The position numbers were made by a program, and so were the translations under genes. A DNA stretch of 64,000 bases from NCBI GenBank assembly GCA_963743875.1, contig CAVURM010000005.1, positions 62,001-126,000 of the forward strand, read 5' to 3'. Source of the DNA: RHKX01 sp963743875 (lineage in GTDB: Bacteria; Actinomycetota; Thermoleophilia; Solirubrobacterales; 70-9). This document shows positions 18,834 through 28,660 of this stretch, piece after piece (the first letter of the stretch is position 1; each line of letters starts with the position of its first letter). The notes below the pieces were generated by a model, which was given only the letters and a program-made list of their open reading frames with translations, was not told the origin of the DNA and did no database searches.

Positions 18834-19988
18834 ATGGGAATGGCGAAGAAGATCTTCTGGGGCTCGGTGGCCGGGCTCGTCCATACCCACATCACCTACC
18901 CGCTGACGCTGGCGGCGATCGAGCGGCTGCGCGGCGGGCCGACTGCCCTGCCCTCCGGGAGTCCGCGCCCGACGGCAGCGCCCCGCGCAAGGTTTCGCTG
19001 ATCATCGCCGCCTTCGACGAGGAGGAGGTGATCGCCGACAAGGTGGCCGACGCCCTCGCGCTCGACTATCCGCGCGAGAGCCTCGAGCTGATCGTGGCCT
19101 CCGATGGCTCGACCGACCGGACCGTCGAGATCGCCCGGGCCGCCGGCGCGGACATGGTCCTCGACCTACCTCGGGGCGGCAAGATGGCGACCCAGAACGC
19201 CGCGGTCGAGAGCGCCGGGGGTGAGGTCGTGGCCTTCAGCGACGCCAACTCGACCTGGGAGCCCGGCGCACTCGCAGCACTCGCCGCCGCGTTCGACGAT
19301 CCCGCTGTGGGTTACGCCGCCGGGCACGTCCACTTCTCCGACCCCGAGGGGGACAACGAGGAGGGCGCCTACTGGCGCTACGAGATGCGGGTCCGTGAAC
19401 TGGAGTCGAAGCTGGGCGGGATCACCGCCGGCAACGGCGGCATCTACGCGACCCGGCGCTCCGCCTACCGCTTCCTCGAGCCCTCGCGCAGCCACGACCT
19501 CTCCTTCCCCTTCGAGCTTCGCAAGGAGGGCTGGCGCTCCGTCGACGTCCCCGAGGCGCGCGCACACGAGAAGATGGTGCCGACGATCGAGGGCGAGTTC
19601 GCCCGCAAGCGGCGGATGATGGTCGGCCTCCCCGACATCGTGGTCGCCGACCGGATGTGGGATCCCCGCGGTTACGGCGCCGCTCTTCGGCTACGAGATC
19701 GTCTCCCACCGGTTGCTCCGTTACGCGAGCCCGGTGCTTCACGTCGCCGCCTTCGGATCCAACCTGCTGCTGCTCCGGCGAGGGCGGATCTACCGGCTGG
19801 CCCTCGCTGCCCAGGTCGGCCTGCTCACCGCCGCCGCGATCGGCGACGCCGCTCCGGGACCCGTCGGCAGGATCACCCGGATCGCCCGCTACTACGTGCT
19901 CGTCACGGCATCGATCGCGCTCGGGTTCTGGGACCGCTGGCGGAACGGTCCGCCGGCCGCCTGGGAGAAGTCCGAGGGAACCCGGTGA
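18834..19988 (+). CDS. Glycosyltransferase family 2, membrane-associated (two frameshifts)
   Basis: Reconstructed from three frames: KKIFWGSVAGLVHTHITYPL (N-terminal membrane segment), then VSLIIAAFDEEEVIADKVAD, IVASDGSTDRTVEIAR, VAFSDANSTWEPGAL (DxN metal site) and GGITAGNGGIYATRRSAY, then a C-terminal stretch LLRYASPVLHVAAFGSNLLL. Shifts lie near 18955 and 19680 and cancel in total length (385 codons). The architecture fits processive or lipid-linked GT2 enzymes. Its TGA overlaps the GTG of the next gene. Confidence 0.82.
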
Positions 19989-20657
19989 GCGGACCTCGAC
20001 GCCGAGGCGGTCGCGGCGTTCGAGCCGCCTCCCGGAGACGAGGAGCTCAGAGCTCGCGAGGCGCACGACCCCTTCGCGACCGGCCCGGCCGGGCTGCCGC
20101 GCATCGTGGACGCCCTCGCTGCCGGGTTGGCGCTGCTGATCATCTCGCCGCTGCTGGTCGCCGCGATGATCGCCGTCCGGCTCGATAGTCGCGGCGCCGC
20201 GATCTACCGACAGCGGCGGGTCGGCCGGGGGGAGCGGGAGTTCGAGATGCTGAAGCTGCGGACGATGGCGGCCGGCAGCGACCCGGTCGGCGCCGGAACG
20301 GCCGTCGGCGACGCCGACCCGCGCGTCACCAGGGTCGGACGTGTCCTGCGGCGGACGTCGCTCGACGAGGTCCCGAACCTGGTCAATGTGCTGCGCGGCG
20401 AGATGTCGCTCGTCGGTCCGCGACCGACGATCCCCTCCCACCTCGCCTACCTACACCCCCATCAGCATCGCCGCCACGCGGTTCGTCCCGGGATCACCGG
20501 CTGGGCGCAGGTCAACGGCCGGGTCGGGATCACCTGGGGCGAGCGGATCGAGCTCGACAACTGGTACGTCGAGAACCGCACCCCGATCCTCGACCTGAAG
20601 ATCCTCGGCCGGACGGTGACCCAGGTGATCGGCGGCCGGGGCCTCGACCCGGGATGA
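19985..20657 (+). CDS. Sugar-phosphate transferase (bacterial sugar transferase, WcaJ/PglC type; one frameshift)
   Basis: The enzyme class that loads the first sugar phosphate onto undecaprenyl phosphate. It has one membrane helix (LAAGLALLIISPLLVAAM), then the family core: RQRRVGRGEREFEMLKLRTM, RTSLDEVPNLVNVLRGEMS, VGPRPTIPSHL and GITGWAQVNGR. A GTG overlapping the upstream stop is the likely start, with one extra base near 19991 before the acidic leader DLDAEAVAAFEPPPGDEE. A start at GTG 20106 needs no frameshift but loses that leader. Confidence 0.88.
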
Positions 20658-20685
20658 ACCGCCCTCTGGGTATCGTTCCCGCCCG

Positions 20686-21320
20686 ATGACGACCGAACGC
20701 GGCTCCGAAACAGATGAACGTGGCTCCGAAGTCGCGGAACGTGGCTCCGAAGTCGCGGTCAGGATCAGGCCGTTCCGCACTGAGGACTGGGAGGCGGTGC
20801 ACCGCTGGTTCAACAACCGCGAGGCGATCTCCTCGCTGATGGAGGTTCGCCCCGTCTTCGGGCCCGAGAACGCCAAGGGCTGGACGAACGCCGCCGTCGC
20901 GGCTATCGAGAGTGACGGATGCCGAGGATCGCAAGTGGGCGATCGAGGTCGAGGGGATCACCGAGCCGGTCGGCTTCACCGCGCTCTACGGGCTGTTCCG
21001 CCAGACCGCTCCTGAGCTCGGCGCCCTGATCGGCGACAACCCCGGCGCCAGGGGCGTCGGCCGCGAGGCGGAGCGGCTGACCGTGGCGAAGGCCTTCGAG
21101 GAGTTCGGCGCCCATCGGGTGTACGGCCGCATCCCGTCGTTCAACGGCCCCGGCCAAGAAGGCCGTCACCTGGCAGGGCTGGCAGCACGAGGGCACCATG
21201 CCCGAGCACATCCGCCGCCCCGACGGAACCCTCATCGACTGTGAGATCTGGGGCATCTCGGCCGCCGGCTGGCGTGAGCGCTGGTCGGTCGGGGCTGACG
21301 GGACCGAAGCAGGGGACTAG
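20686..21320 (+). CDS. GNAT-family N-acetyltransferase (two frameshifts)
   Basis: A GNAT protein of about 211 residues. The domain opens VRIRPFRTEDWEAVHRWFNN, continues KWAIEVEGITEPVGFTALYG and GREAERLTVAKAFEEFGAHR, and ends HEGTMPEHIRRPDGTLIDCE, a pattern of sugar or small-molecule acetyltransferases. Frame changes lie near 20905-20925 and 21150, the latter in a CC run. The first 24 residues are a heptad repeat (see the repeat entry). In this position it may acetylate an amino-sugar or another glycan precursor. Confidence 0.75.
20695..20757 (+). repeat. Three tandem 21-bp units at the start of the GNAT gene
   Basis: Three in-frame 21-bp units built on GAACGTGGCTCCGAAGTCGC encode ERGSETD, ERGSEVA and ERGSEVA. 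The last two are identical, so they arose recently by slippage or unequal exchange. Confidence 0.9.
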
Positions 21321-22251
21321 ATATCCCCTCGGTCGAGCTGATCCCAGACGAGGGCGCGGCGGCCGTCGAATCCGAGGCCTTCTTCCGCAGCCGCGAGTTC
21401 TTCGACGCCGAGGGCGTCACCCACACGCTCGTCGTCAGCGACGGCTCCAACGAGGTGTCCGTCCCTCTGGTCGTTCGGTCCATCCCCGACTCGGACCTGG
21501 TCGACGCGATCTCGCCCTACTCGTACCCGGGAGCCCGGGTCGTGGGCGGGCCGATCGATCCCGACCGCGATCGATCTCGGCGCCAGCGGCCTGGTCAGCA
21601 TGTTCGTCCGCGATCGCCTTGGGGAGCCCCTGGCCTTCACCGGGGCCACCGATCGCTCGATCGTCCTCGTCTCCGATCCCGCGCAACCGCGCAAGTCCCG
21701 GATGAGCGATCGCCAGCAGATCCGCAAGAACGAGGCCGCGGGTTACGAGGTCGCACGGGTTGCCGGCCCCGATGCCACCGACGCCGACCTCGACGGGTTT
21801 CTCTCCGCCTACACCGAGACGATGCGCGTCGTCGACGCCGCCGAGCAGTACTTCTTCGACGCCGCCTACTTCCGCATCCTGCTCGCCTCCCCGCTCACCT
21901 GGCTGATCACCGTGACCGGCCCCGACGGCGATTGCGCCGCCTCGGCCCTCGCGGTCAAGAGCGACGGGCTCCTCCACTACTACCTGTCGGGAACCGCGGA
22001 CGCCCATCGCCGCCGTGCTCCCTCGAAGAACCTGATCATCGCGGCCACCGAGTTCGCCGAGGAGCTGGAGCTACCGCTCAACCTCGGCGGGGGCGTCAAG
22101 CCCGGCGACGGCCTCGAGGAGTTCAAGCGCGGGTTCGCCAACACCGAGCTGCCGTTTCGCACCCACGAGCTGATCTGCGACCCCCACGCGTACGCCGAGC
22201 TGTCGGCAGGTAGAGCGGACGACGGCTTCTTCCCCCTCGTACCGCAGATAA
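21320..22251 (+). CDS. FemAB/GNAT-like acyltransferase (two or more frameshifts)
   Basis: A protein of about 310 residues resembling the GNAT-fold FemAB-like proteins of exopolysaccharide loci. The N-terminal part reads FFRSREFFDAEGVTHTLVVS and ISPYSYPGARVVGGPI, a typical FemAB-like opening; later come DRQQIRKNEAAGYEVAR, AAEQYFFDAAYFRILL and LEEFKRGFANTELPF. Shifts lie near 21568 and in the CCCCC run at 22234; after the latter the ending becomes FFPSYRR and stop. No ordinary start codon is seen near 21320, so the 5' end is approximate. It may add an amino-acyl or acyl group to a glycan. Confidence 0.65.
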
Positions 22252-22324
22252 CCCCGAGGGAATGCTCCGCTGCGCGTCCGCTTCCCTCGGACCGTTGGGT
22301 GTTGCCGCTCGGCAAGGGCATCAG
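22249..22324 (+). repeat. Dispersed palindromic repeat, family A copy 1
   Basis: Begins at the stop codon region (TAACCCCGAGGGAATGCTCC), folds on itself around GCTGCGCGTCCGCT, and ends in the shared tail GTGTTGCCGCTCGGCAAGGG. Other copies are listed at 27004, 28576, 30495, 33612 and 33918. Confidence 0.75.
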
Positions 22325-22479
22325 AAGGTTGGGCGGGAACCGATGGTGGCTGGGAGCGCGACCTTGAAAAGCCCCTCGTAGGCGGGTGAACTGTGGCCTG
22401 CAGGCTCCCCGTCCCTCCTCCAGCCAGACCGACTCCTGCCCAACGGTGAGAGCCCCTCGGCACGCGCCCGTCGAACCCC

Positions 22480-24524
22480 CTAAGTCGACGGTGTCGTGGT
22501 CGTCTCCTCGGTCGTCGACTCGTCGAGGGACTCTTCGGGAGCCTGGTCGGCAGCTGTCTCCTTGGCCGTCGTGTCCTCGGGGTTGACGACGCAGTCGACG
22601 CTGTCGGTGGGGGTCACCTCTCCCGTCGAGGCCGGGAAGGCCTGGAGGAGGGCGTCGGCGATCATTCTGGCGCGGGCCGCGTAGCCCGGGGTCGTGAAGT
22701 GGATCCCGTCGGGGATGAACCAGACGTCCTTGACGTCGGAGGCCCAGTCGTAGATCCGCATGTTCGGGTACCTGTCGCAGGCCTCGACCAGGGCGTCGTC
22801 CCAGAGCTCCATGTTCGCTGCCGCATACGGGCCGCTCGCGACCAGCGACTTCACGTTGACCCAGAGAACCGGCTGATCGCCGATCGTCGACATCATCGTG
22901 TCGATGCGCTCCGGCAGACCGACCGTCGAGCCCGCCGAGACGTTCGCCGTCTCGTTGGTCCCGAGCGCGAGAACCCAGCAGCCATCGAAGCCCTTGGCCT
23001 TCCATGCCTGGGCGACGTCGTTGGCGTTCGGTGCCCCCTCGAAGGTCTCGTAGATCGACCGTGCGCCCGAGACCTCGAGGTGCTGGGTCGTGGCACCGAC
23101 GCGGGCGTACTGCGCGGCGATCAGCTGCTTCGGATTCGGGAGGTACTCCGAGGAAACGAGTCCTTCCGAGGTCGAGTCTCCGATATGAACCACGGCGTCG
23201 CAGATGGTGCCGTCGTCCACGGGCTCGGCGCCGGTGGCCTCGAACGTCTCCGCGACGCTGACGTTTCCAGGAGCGCTTGCCTGGCTCGGTCCGACTCCGA
23301 CCCCCGCGAAGCCGGCGACGGCCGCGATGACGACGGCGGCACTTCCCGCCAGGGCCGCCCAGCCGACGCGGGAGATCGCATCGCGGTGCCAGTGCCCGGC
23401 TCGCAGCTGCGCTCCAGAGCCTGGCGAGGGCGCCGTGGCGGATCGGGTTCTCGACGTACTTCCAAGAGAGCGCCGCGATCCCGATCGTGGCGGCTACCTG
23501 GAAGAACGCTCGTACAAGGTCGACCCCCTGAGCGCCCTCGGGCGTGGTCAGGATGATGATCGGGAAGTGCCACAGGTAGATGCGCGTAGGAACGCTCGCC
23601 GATCCAGCGCATCGGGCCGCACCCGACGATCGGCCCGAGTCGGGTGGCGGGATGCGCCATTGCCGCGACTGCGAGGACCGTCGCCACGGACAGGAGCAGG
23701 AACCCGCCGCGGTAGAGGAACGGCGCGTACTCGTCCGCCTTCCAGAACATCACGCCGATGACGATCAGGCCGAACACTCCCCCGCAGTCGATCACCCGCC
23801 GGCCCCGACGGTGATGTCCGCTCGCAGCTGTCGGCTCGGCCAGACCGTGGCCAGGGCCGCACCGACGAGCAGTTCGAGAGCTCTCGTGTCGGTTCCGTAG
23901 TAGACCCGCGACGGATCGAGGCCGGGGCTGTAGAGGATGGCCATCAGGATCCCGGAGGCAAGCGCCAATCCGAGGATCGTGGCCCCGAGCCGAAGGCGCA
24001 CTCCGGTCGACGTCCTGGCCTCCGGGATGAACTGCACCCCGAGGATCATCATGAAGGGCCAGATGATGTAGAACTGCTCCTCCACCGAGAGCGACCAGAG
24101 ATGGTTGAGCGGTTCCGGCGTCGCGAACTGCGCGAAGTAGGACACGTCGTGGAAGATCAGCCACCAGTTGTTGACGTAGAAGGCGGCGGTGGCGGCCGCG
24201 GTCCTGAAGTCGGGGGACTGGTGCGGTCCGATCACCGTGACCCAGGCCATCACGACGACGAGCATCAGCAGCAGGGCGGGCAGCAGCCGCCGGGCGCGGG
24301 CGAGCCAGAAGGGCCCCGAGCTTGATCCCGCCCTTCGCGACCTGCGCCAACAGGATGTCGGTGATCAGATAGCCGCTGAGGGTGAAGAAGACCCCGACTC
24401 CGAGCAGCCCTCCGGGCGCCCAGCCGAAGCCCAGGTGGTAGGCGAGCACGCCGAGGACGGCGATGGCCCTGAGGCCGTCGAGTCCCGGCATGTAGCGCGC
24501 ACCGCGCTTGATTGGTTCAGGCAT
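22480..24524 (-). CDS. OafA/YrhL-type acyltransferase with C-terminal SGNH domain (several frameshifts)
   Basis: A membrane O-acyltransferase of about 680 residues. The N-terminus reads PGLDGLRAIAVLGVLAYHLG and GVFFTLSGYLITDILL, the acyltransferase-3 signature, followed by about ten membrane helices spread over several frames (breaks near 24310, 23790, 23590 and 23480). The C-terminal outer SGNH domain shows AVVHIGDSTSEGL (nucleophile Ser), VLALGTNETANVS, and DGIHFTTPGYAARARM with the catalytic Asp and His, then a Thr/Glu-rich tail. Such fusions acetylate cell-surface glycans. The number of breaks suggests read errors in this stretch. Confidence 0.8.
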
Positions 24525-24601
24525 CGCTCTGTCCCCCCAAGTCCGTCATTAAAGCGGGCAGGGGGGTCGCGCGGGCGGTGAGTTTGATTACGCTTACCCA
24601 G

Positions 24602-24947
24602 ATGGGTACGAACGGCAAGGAGAAGGCGGCGGACGCGCCCGAGGCGGAGGATCCGAAGGGCTCCCAGGCCGAGGAGACCGAGAGTTCGCGTGGGAAGCTC
24701 GCGGCGCTGGTTGCGGCGATCCTCCTGCTCGCGGCCGCGGGCGCGGTAGGCGGATACGCGCTCGGCCGGGACACCGGGGAAGGATCTCGAGGCCGCCCGG
24801 GTTGCCGGCGGGGATGTGGGCCGGACGGTCGGGGACGCAACCGGGGAAGCCATGGGCTATTCGATCGGGTTTGCCGAGGGTCGGCGGACGGCCTTCGAAG
24901 ATGCCTACAGCAGCTCGCTTTCGGGAAGCCTTCCGGAGCACCTTTGA
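24602..24947 (+). CDS. Small membrane-anchored protein (one frameshift)
   Basis: About 114 residues: a charged Glu/Lys-rich N-terminus, one membrane segment (LAALVAAILLLAAAGAVGGY), then a short outer helix AARVAGGDVGRTVGDATGEA and GRRTAFEDAYSSSL. The frame breaks near 24783. Its anchor and the following segment resemble the first 90 residues of the next gene, so the two look like paralogues, this one lacking the hydrolase domain. Function unknown. Confidence 0.55.
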
Positions 24948-25001
24948 AAAGGACGCCCAAGCGGTCCGGACGAGTAATGACGCGACCTCGTTGCTGGGCC
25001 C

Positions 25002-25936
25002 ATGAGCCGCCGCCGGATCGCTCTCCTGCTCGCCGCCCTGCTGCTGGTCGGCGCGGCCACGGTCGGGGGTTACGCGTTGGGTTCGACGGCGGCCCCGGAC
25101 GCGAGGGACGCCGCGTTCGAGGCTAAGTCGTCGGCCCGGACGGCCTTCTACGCGTCCTGGGTGGAGGCATCGGTCGGCGAGGTGAGCCGGGGCCGGCGAG
25201 CCGGGGCCACGGTCGGCGAGCGGCAGGGGCGCAAGCTGGGAAACCGTCGCGGGACCCTCGCCGCCGCGAAGGCCGTGGCTCCGGAGGGTGAGGCCGAGCC
25301 GGCCGCGAGCGAGAGCCTGGACCTGGAGGGCTCCGGGGAGGTCCTGGTCATCGGCGACAGCCTCGAGGTTCTCACCTCCCCCTACCTGGAGCAGTATCTG
25401 CCCTCGGTGCCGCTGACGATCAACGCCGAAGGCGGCTACAACAGCTACCAGCTCTTCGACCTGTTCCAGGAGAGCTACGACCCCGCGCATTCGGTGATCG
25501 TCTTCGACGCCGGAACCAACGACAACCCGAACTATCCGGAGATCCTCGCCGGCAACCTCGAGACGGTCTCCGAGATCGTCGGCGACCGCTGCATGGTCGT
25601 CCCGACGATCCACGGCCTCAGCGTCGACGGCGTCGACTCGACCGGCAAGAACCGGGTCGTCAGGAGCTTCGCCGCCTCCCGTCCCGGCACCGAGATACCC
25701 GACTGGGCGAACGCGGTGCCTCGCATCCGGAGCTGATGCAGGCCGACGACCTGCATCCGATTGCCGAGGGCGCCGACTACCGGGCGCAGTTGATCGCCGA
25801 GGGGGTCAAGGACTGCCTGGGCTCCGATTCCGGCCTCTCGCTTCGGAGGTTAGAACCGGCAAGGTCTGCGCCCGCTTCCCGCGAATATGGGAGGGATGAG
25901 GCGATCTCGAGCAGCGCTCCTCACCCTCGCCGCTGA
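25002..25936 (+). CDS. Membrane-anchored SGNH-type hydrolase (frameshift near the C-terminus)
   Basis: It starts with a membrane anchor (IALLLAALLLVGAATVGGYA), a Gly/Arg-rich spacer, then an SGNH esterase domain: EVLVIGDSLEVLTSP (Ser nucleophile), INAEGGYNSYQLFDLF (Gly), VIVFDAGTNDNPN (Asn), and after a shift near 25720, MQADDLHPIAEGADY carrying the catalytic Asp and His. The four block motifs are all present once the shift is allowed. It may add or remove acetyl groups on envelope sugars. The exact end is uncertain and may overlap the next gene. Confidence 0.72.
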
Positions 25937-27008
25937 TCGTGGCCCTGGCGGTGCCGGCGGTCGCGAGCGGGAAGGACTGGGTCGTCCACGGCGCCGGCTA
26001 CGGCCACGGGGTCGGCCTCAGCGCCTGGGGTGCCTACGGATACGGCAAGCACGACTGCGGCTACCGGCGGATCATCGGCCACTACTTCAAGGGCGTGAAG
26101 GTCAAGAGCCTCAAACGCGCCCCCCAGGTGCGCGTCCTGCTGGCGATCCGCTCAGGAGACGTCCAGCTTCGAGCAGGCGACGAAGGCCTGTGGACGCAAG
26201 GTTGCGTCCCTCTCGCACCTATCGAGCCCATCGCAGCAACTCGTCGGTCCGGTTGCAGTCGAAGTCCGGGCAGAGCTCCTCGCCCGCTGCGGCAAGAGCC
26301 TGCACGCCAAGGGCAGCGGGCAGATCAAGATCAAAGGCGTCGGCGACTACCGCGGCGACCTCAACGATCGTGCCGACCGAGAGCGCCTCCGGGTCCCTCA
26401 ACGTCGTCAACAAGGTGAACGTCAACGACTACGCGGCAGGGCGTCGTGCCGGTCGAGGTCTATCCGAGCTGGCCCAAGGAGACCCTGAAGACGATGGCGG
26501 TGGCAGCCCGGCTCGATCGGACTGTCCACCGACGTCGGCGGCAACGGCTTCGACCTCTACGCCGACACGCGTACCCAGGTCTACGGCGGCCTGCGCAAGG
26601 AGACCGAGCGCACCAACGGCGCCGTCAAGGCGACCCGCAATCAGGTCGCCAAGTACAGGGGCGACGTCGCCCAGACGACTTACTTCTCATCCTCGGGCGG
26701 CCGGACCGAGTCCGGCTTTCTCGGCGCCCCCGAGGTGCCCGTACCTCCAGAGCGTCAAGGATCCCTACGACCACTACTCACCCCAGCACCGCTGGAAGGT
26801 CAGGTTCTCCCAGGCCGAGATGAACTCACGCCTCGGCCCCTACCTCGACGGCAGCCTCCGCAAGATCAAGGTGACCAAGCGCGGCGACTCGCCCCGCATC
26901 GACGAGGCCAAGCTGATCGGCTCCGGCGGCACGACGAAGATCCGCGGCGACACCCTCCAGTACGCCCTGGGCCTTTACGACCGGTGGGCGTACTTCAAGA
27001 GGAGATAA
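25887..27008 (+). CDS. SpoIID/LytB-domain protein (several frameshifts)
   Basis: A secreted SpoIID-like protein; in spore formers SpoIID cleaves peptidoglycan glycan strands, while in non-spore actinobacteria the domain is found on wall-associated proteins. Visible parts are a signal peptide (ALAVPAVASG), GAGYGHGVGLSAWGAYGYGK (the SpoIID GxGHGvGmSQ-like motif), YFKGVKVKSL, VNVNDYAAG, then VAKYRGDVAQTTYFSSSGGR and YDHYSPQHRWKVRFSQAEM. These lie in different frames with breaks near 25935, 26165, 26430, 26510 and 26740. The ending DRWAYFKRR is intact. Confidence 0.78.
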   Translation: MGGMRRSRAALLTLAADRGPGGAGGREREGLGRPRRRLRPRGRPQRLGCLRIRQARLRLPADHRPLLQGREGQEPQTRPPGARPAGDPLRRRPASSRRRRPVDARLRPSRTYRAHRSNSSVRLQSKSGQSSSPAAARACTPRAAGRSRSKASATTAATSTIVPTESASGSLNVVNKVNVNDYAAGRRAGRGLSELAQGDPEDDGGGSPARSDCPPTSAATASTSTPTRVPRSTAACARRPSAPTAPSRRPAIRSPSTGATSPRRLTSHPRAAGPSPAFSAPPRCPYLQSVKDPYDHYSPQHRWKVRFSQAEMNSRLGPYLDGSLRKIKVTKRGDSPRIDEAKLIGSGGTTKIRGDTLQYALGLYDRWAYFKRR

Positions 27009-27069
27009 CCCCGGGGAGATCCTCCGGGCTTCGCCCGTCCGGTCTCCCCGGACCGTTGGGTGTTACTGG
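27004..27069 (+). repeat. Dispersed palindromic repeat, family A copy 2
   Basis: Starts at ATAACCCCGGGGAGATCCTC, whose TAA is the stop of the SpoIID-like gene, and ends GGACCGTTGGGTGTTACTGG. It shares the palindrome and tail with the 22249 copy. A weaker repeat (GAGTCCCTCGGTAGGCGAGT) in 27180-27290 also resembles 22372-22470 and 33856-33880. Confidence 0.65.
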
Positions 27070-27127
27070 ACGGGAAGCATGTAAGTCAGGGATGGTTCCC
27101 TGAAGTTTCCGCCGCTTCTCCGCGAGA

Positions 27128-27162
27128 TTGCAGAAACCGTCTCCCGGAGACGGTTTCTGCAA
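27128..27162. terminator. Strong hairpin between convergent genes
   Basis: A perfect 16-bp stem (arms TTGCAGAAACCGTCTC and GAGACGGTTTCTGCAA) with a CCG loop, between the plus-strand SpoIID-like gene and the minus-strand amidase. It is a probable bidirectional terminator and shares the core CAGAAACCG with the hairpin at 16641. Confidence 0.65.
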
Positions 27163-27300
27163 CTTCGGCAAACTCGGCGTCGGCGAGTCCCTCGGTAGGC
27201 GAGTGAACGCCGGCCCGACCTTCATCCCCCTCTATGCCCAAACCCACTCTCGCCCAACGGGGCGAGTCCCTCGGCAGGCCACATCCACCAACAACCCGGA

Positions 27301-28472
27301 TCAGCCGTCCAGAACCGCCTGGACGTCCCTTCGCATCTTCGGGATCAGCTTGTTCATGTGGGCTCCGGCGCATGCCGTGTAGTTCGTGGTCCCGTGATTG
27401 AAGATCGGCTTGACCGTCATCCGCTGGCCCTTGGGGGTCTTCTGGCTGGCGCCCCCGTCCGACTTGAGGCGGGTCGTGCCGGTCGCCTGGATTCCGGTCA
27501 GGTCGAACTTCCAGGCCAGGTAGTCGACGATGCCCCGGCGGGTCGCGAGCGAGGGCTTCTCGGTCGAGTAGGTGCCGATCGAGGCGACCCCGGTCGTCTG
27601 GGCGTTGATCCCCTCGGCGTGGGCGCCGATCACGGGTCGGGCCATCCCGCCGGCCCGGCCCTGGTAGACGTTTCCGAAGCGGTCGACGAGCGCGTTGTAG
27701 CCGATGTCGTTCCAGCCGTTGCCGTTGCGGTGATAGCGGCAGATGCCGAGCACGATGCCGGGCGCCTCGGCCTCGCTGTAGTCGTTGGTGCTGACCGTGT
27801 GATGGACGACGCCGGCCTTGATGCGACCCATCTGCGGCCTTCGTCCGCGGCTCGCAGCCGCCCTTGCCTCTGGTTGGCGCCCCACTCGCGGCGGGTGATG
27901 AAGTCGGGCTTCGGCAGCCGCCGCGGACGCCTCCGGGACACCGGCCAGGCCGACCACCGCCGAGTTGACGCCGGCCCGGAGGTCGTTGAGCAGGCCGCCG
28001 GCGAAGGTCGTGTCGCCCTGGACGTTGACGTAGTGGAGCTCGCCTCGGATCGGCACTCCGCGACTGCGGATCTGGACCTCGTCGCTACCGCCGGTGTAGA
28101 CCGGGTCGCCGTTGTCGGTCTCGACCCAGTCGGTCCACTCGCCCGCCGCCGCTGCGGACCCGGAACTCGAACGCGTGCATCTGGCCGGCGATGCCGACCA
28201 GGTCGAACCGATGAGGCGCCTCGGCCGGCTAGCTGCGGTAGAGGACCGGTCCCTCGATCCCGTAGCCGCCTCGCCGATCGGCGATGCGCGAGGCCGCGGC
28301 GGTCCGGTTCGCGCAGCTGCTTCGAGGGCGGCACGGCCTGGGTGAAGTCGACCGCCTGGGGCCGGTAGGGCTGGGTCGAGAGGGCGGGGGCCACGGCCCA
28401 GACGAGCGCCGCGGAGACCGCGAGCAGCAGGAGGATCGGAAGTCGCCGGAGGGACATCAACTGTGAGTACAT
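27301..28472 (-). CDS. N-acetylmuramoyl-L-alanine amidase, PGRP type (two or more frameshifts)
   Basis: An exported peptidoglycan amidase of about 390 residues. The N-terminal signal segment LPILLLLAVSAALVWAVAPA is followed by a beta-rich region and then the amidase_2/PGRP domain: GRIKAGVVHHTVSTNDYSEA (zinc His), GWNDIGYNALVDRFGNVYQG, RPVIGAHAEGINAQTTGVAS, and a C-terminal FNHGTTNYTACAGAHMNKL. The final zinc ligand set (His...His...Cys or Asp) matches type 2 amidases. Breaks lie near 27840 and 28230. ATG at 28457 is an alternative start. Confidence 0.82.
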
Positions 28473-28575
28473 CCTTACAAGAGCTGGAACACACGGATCC
28501 AGGCGAAGTTCCGGATGGTGTCAATCGCGCCCTGCAAGAAAGCATGCAGGTCTACCGCGCCCGCCGGAGCTATCC

Positions 28576-28660
28576 CTGACGCCCTTGCCGAGCGGCAACA
28601 CCGCGCAGCCCGAGCAGAGCGGACGCGAAGCGGAGCATGCCGCTGCTCGGAGTTATCTCC
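28576..28660 (-). repeat. Dispersed palindromic repeat, family A copy 3 (inverted)
   Basis: Reads CTGACGCCCTTGCCGAGCGG on the plus strand, the reverse of the tail of the other copies, and ends at GGAGTTATCTCC directly before the DUF3105 stop codon (28661). Relative to that gene it lies in the same orientation as the other copies do to theirs. Confidence 0.75.
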
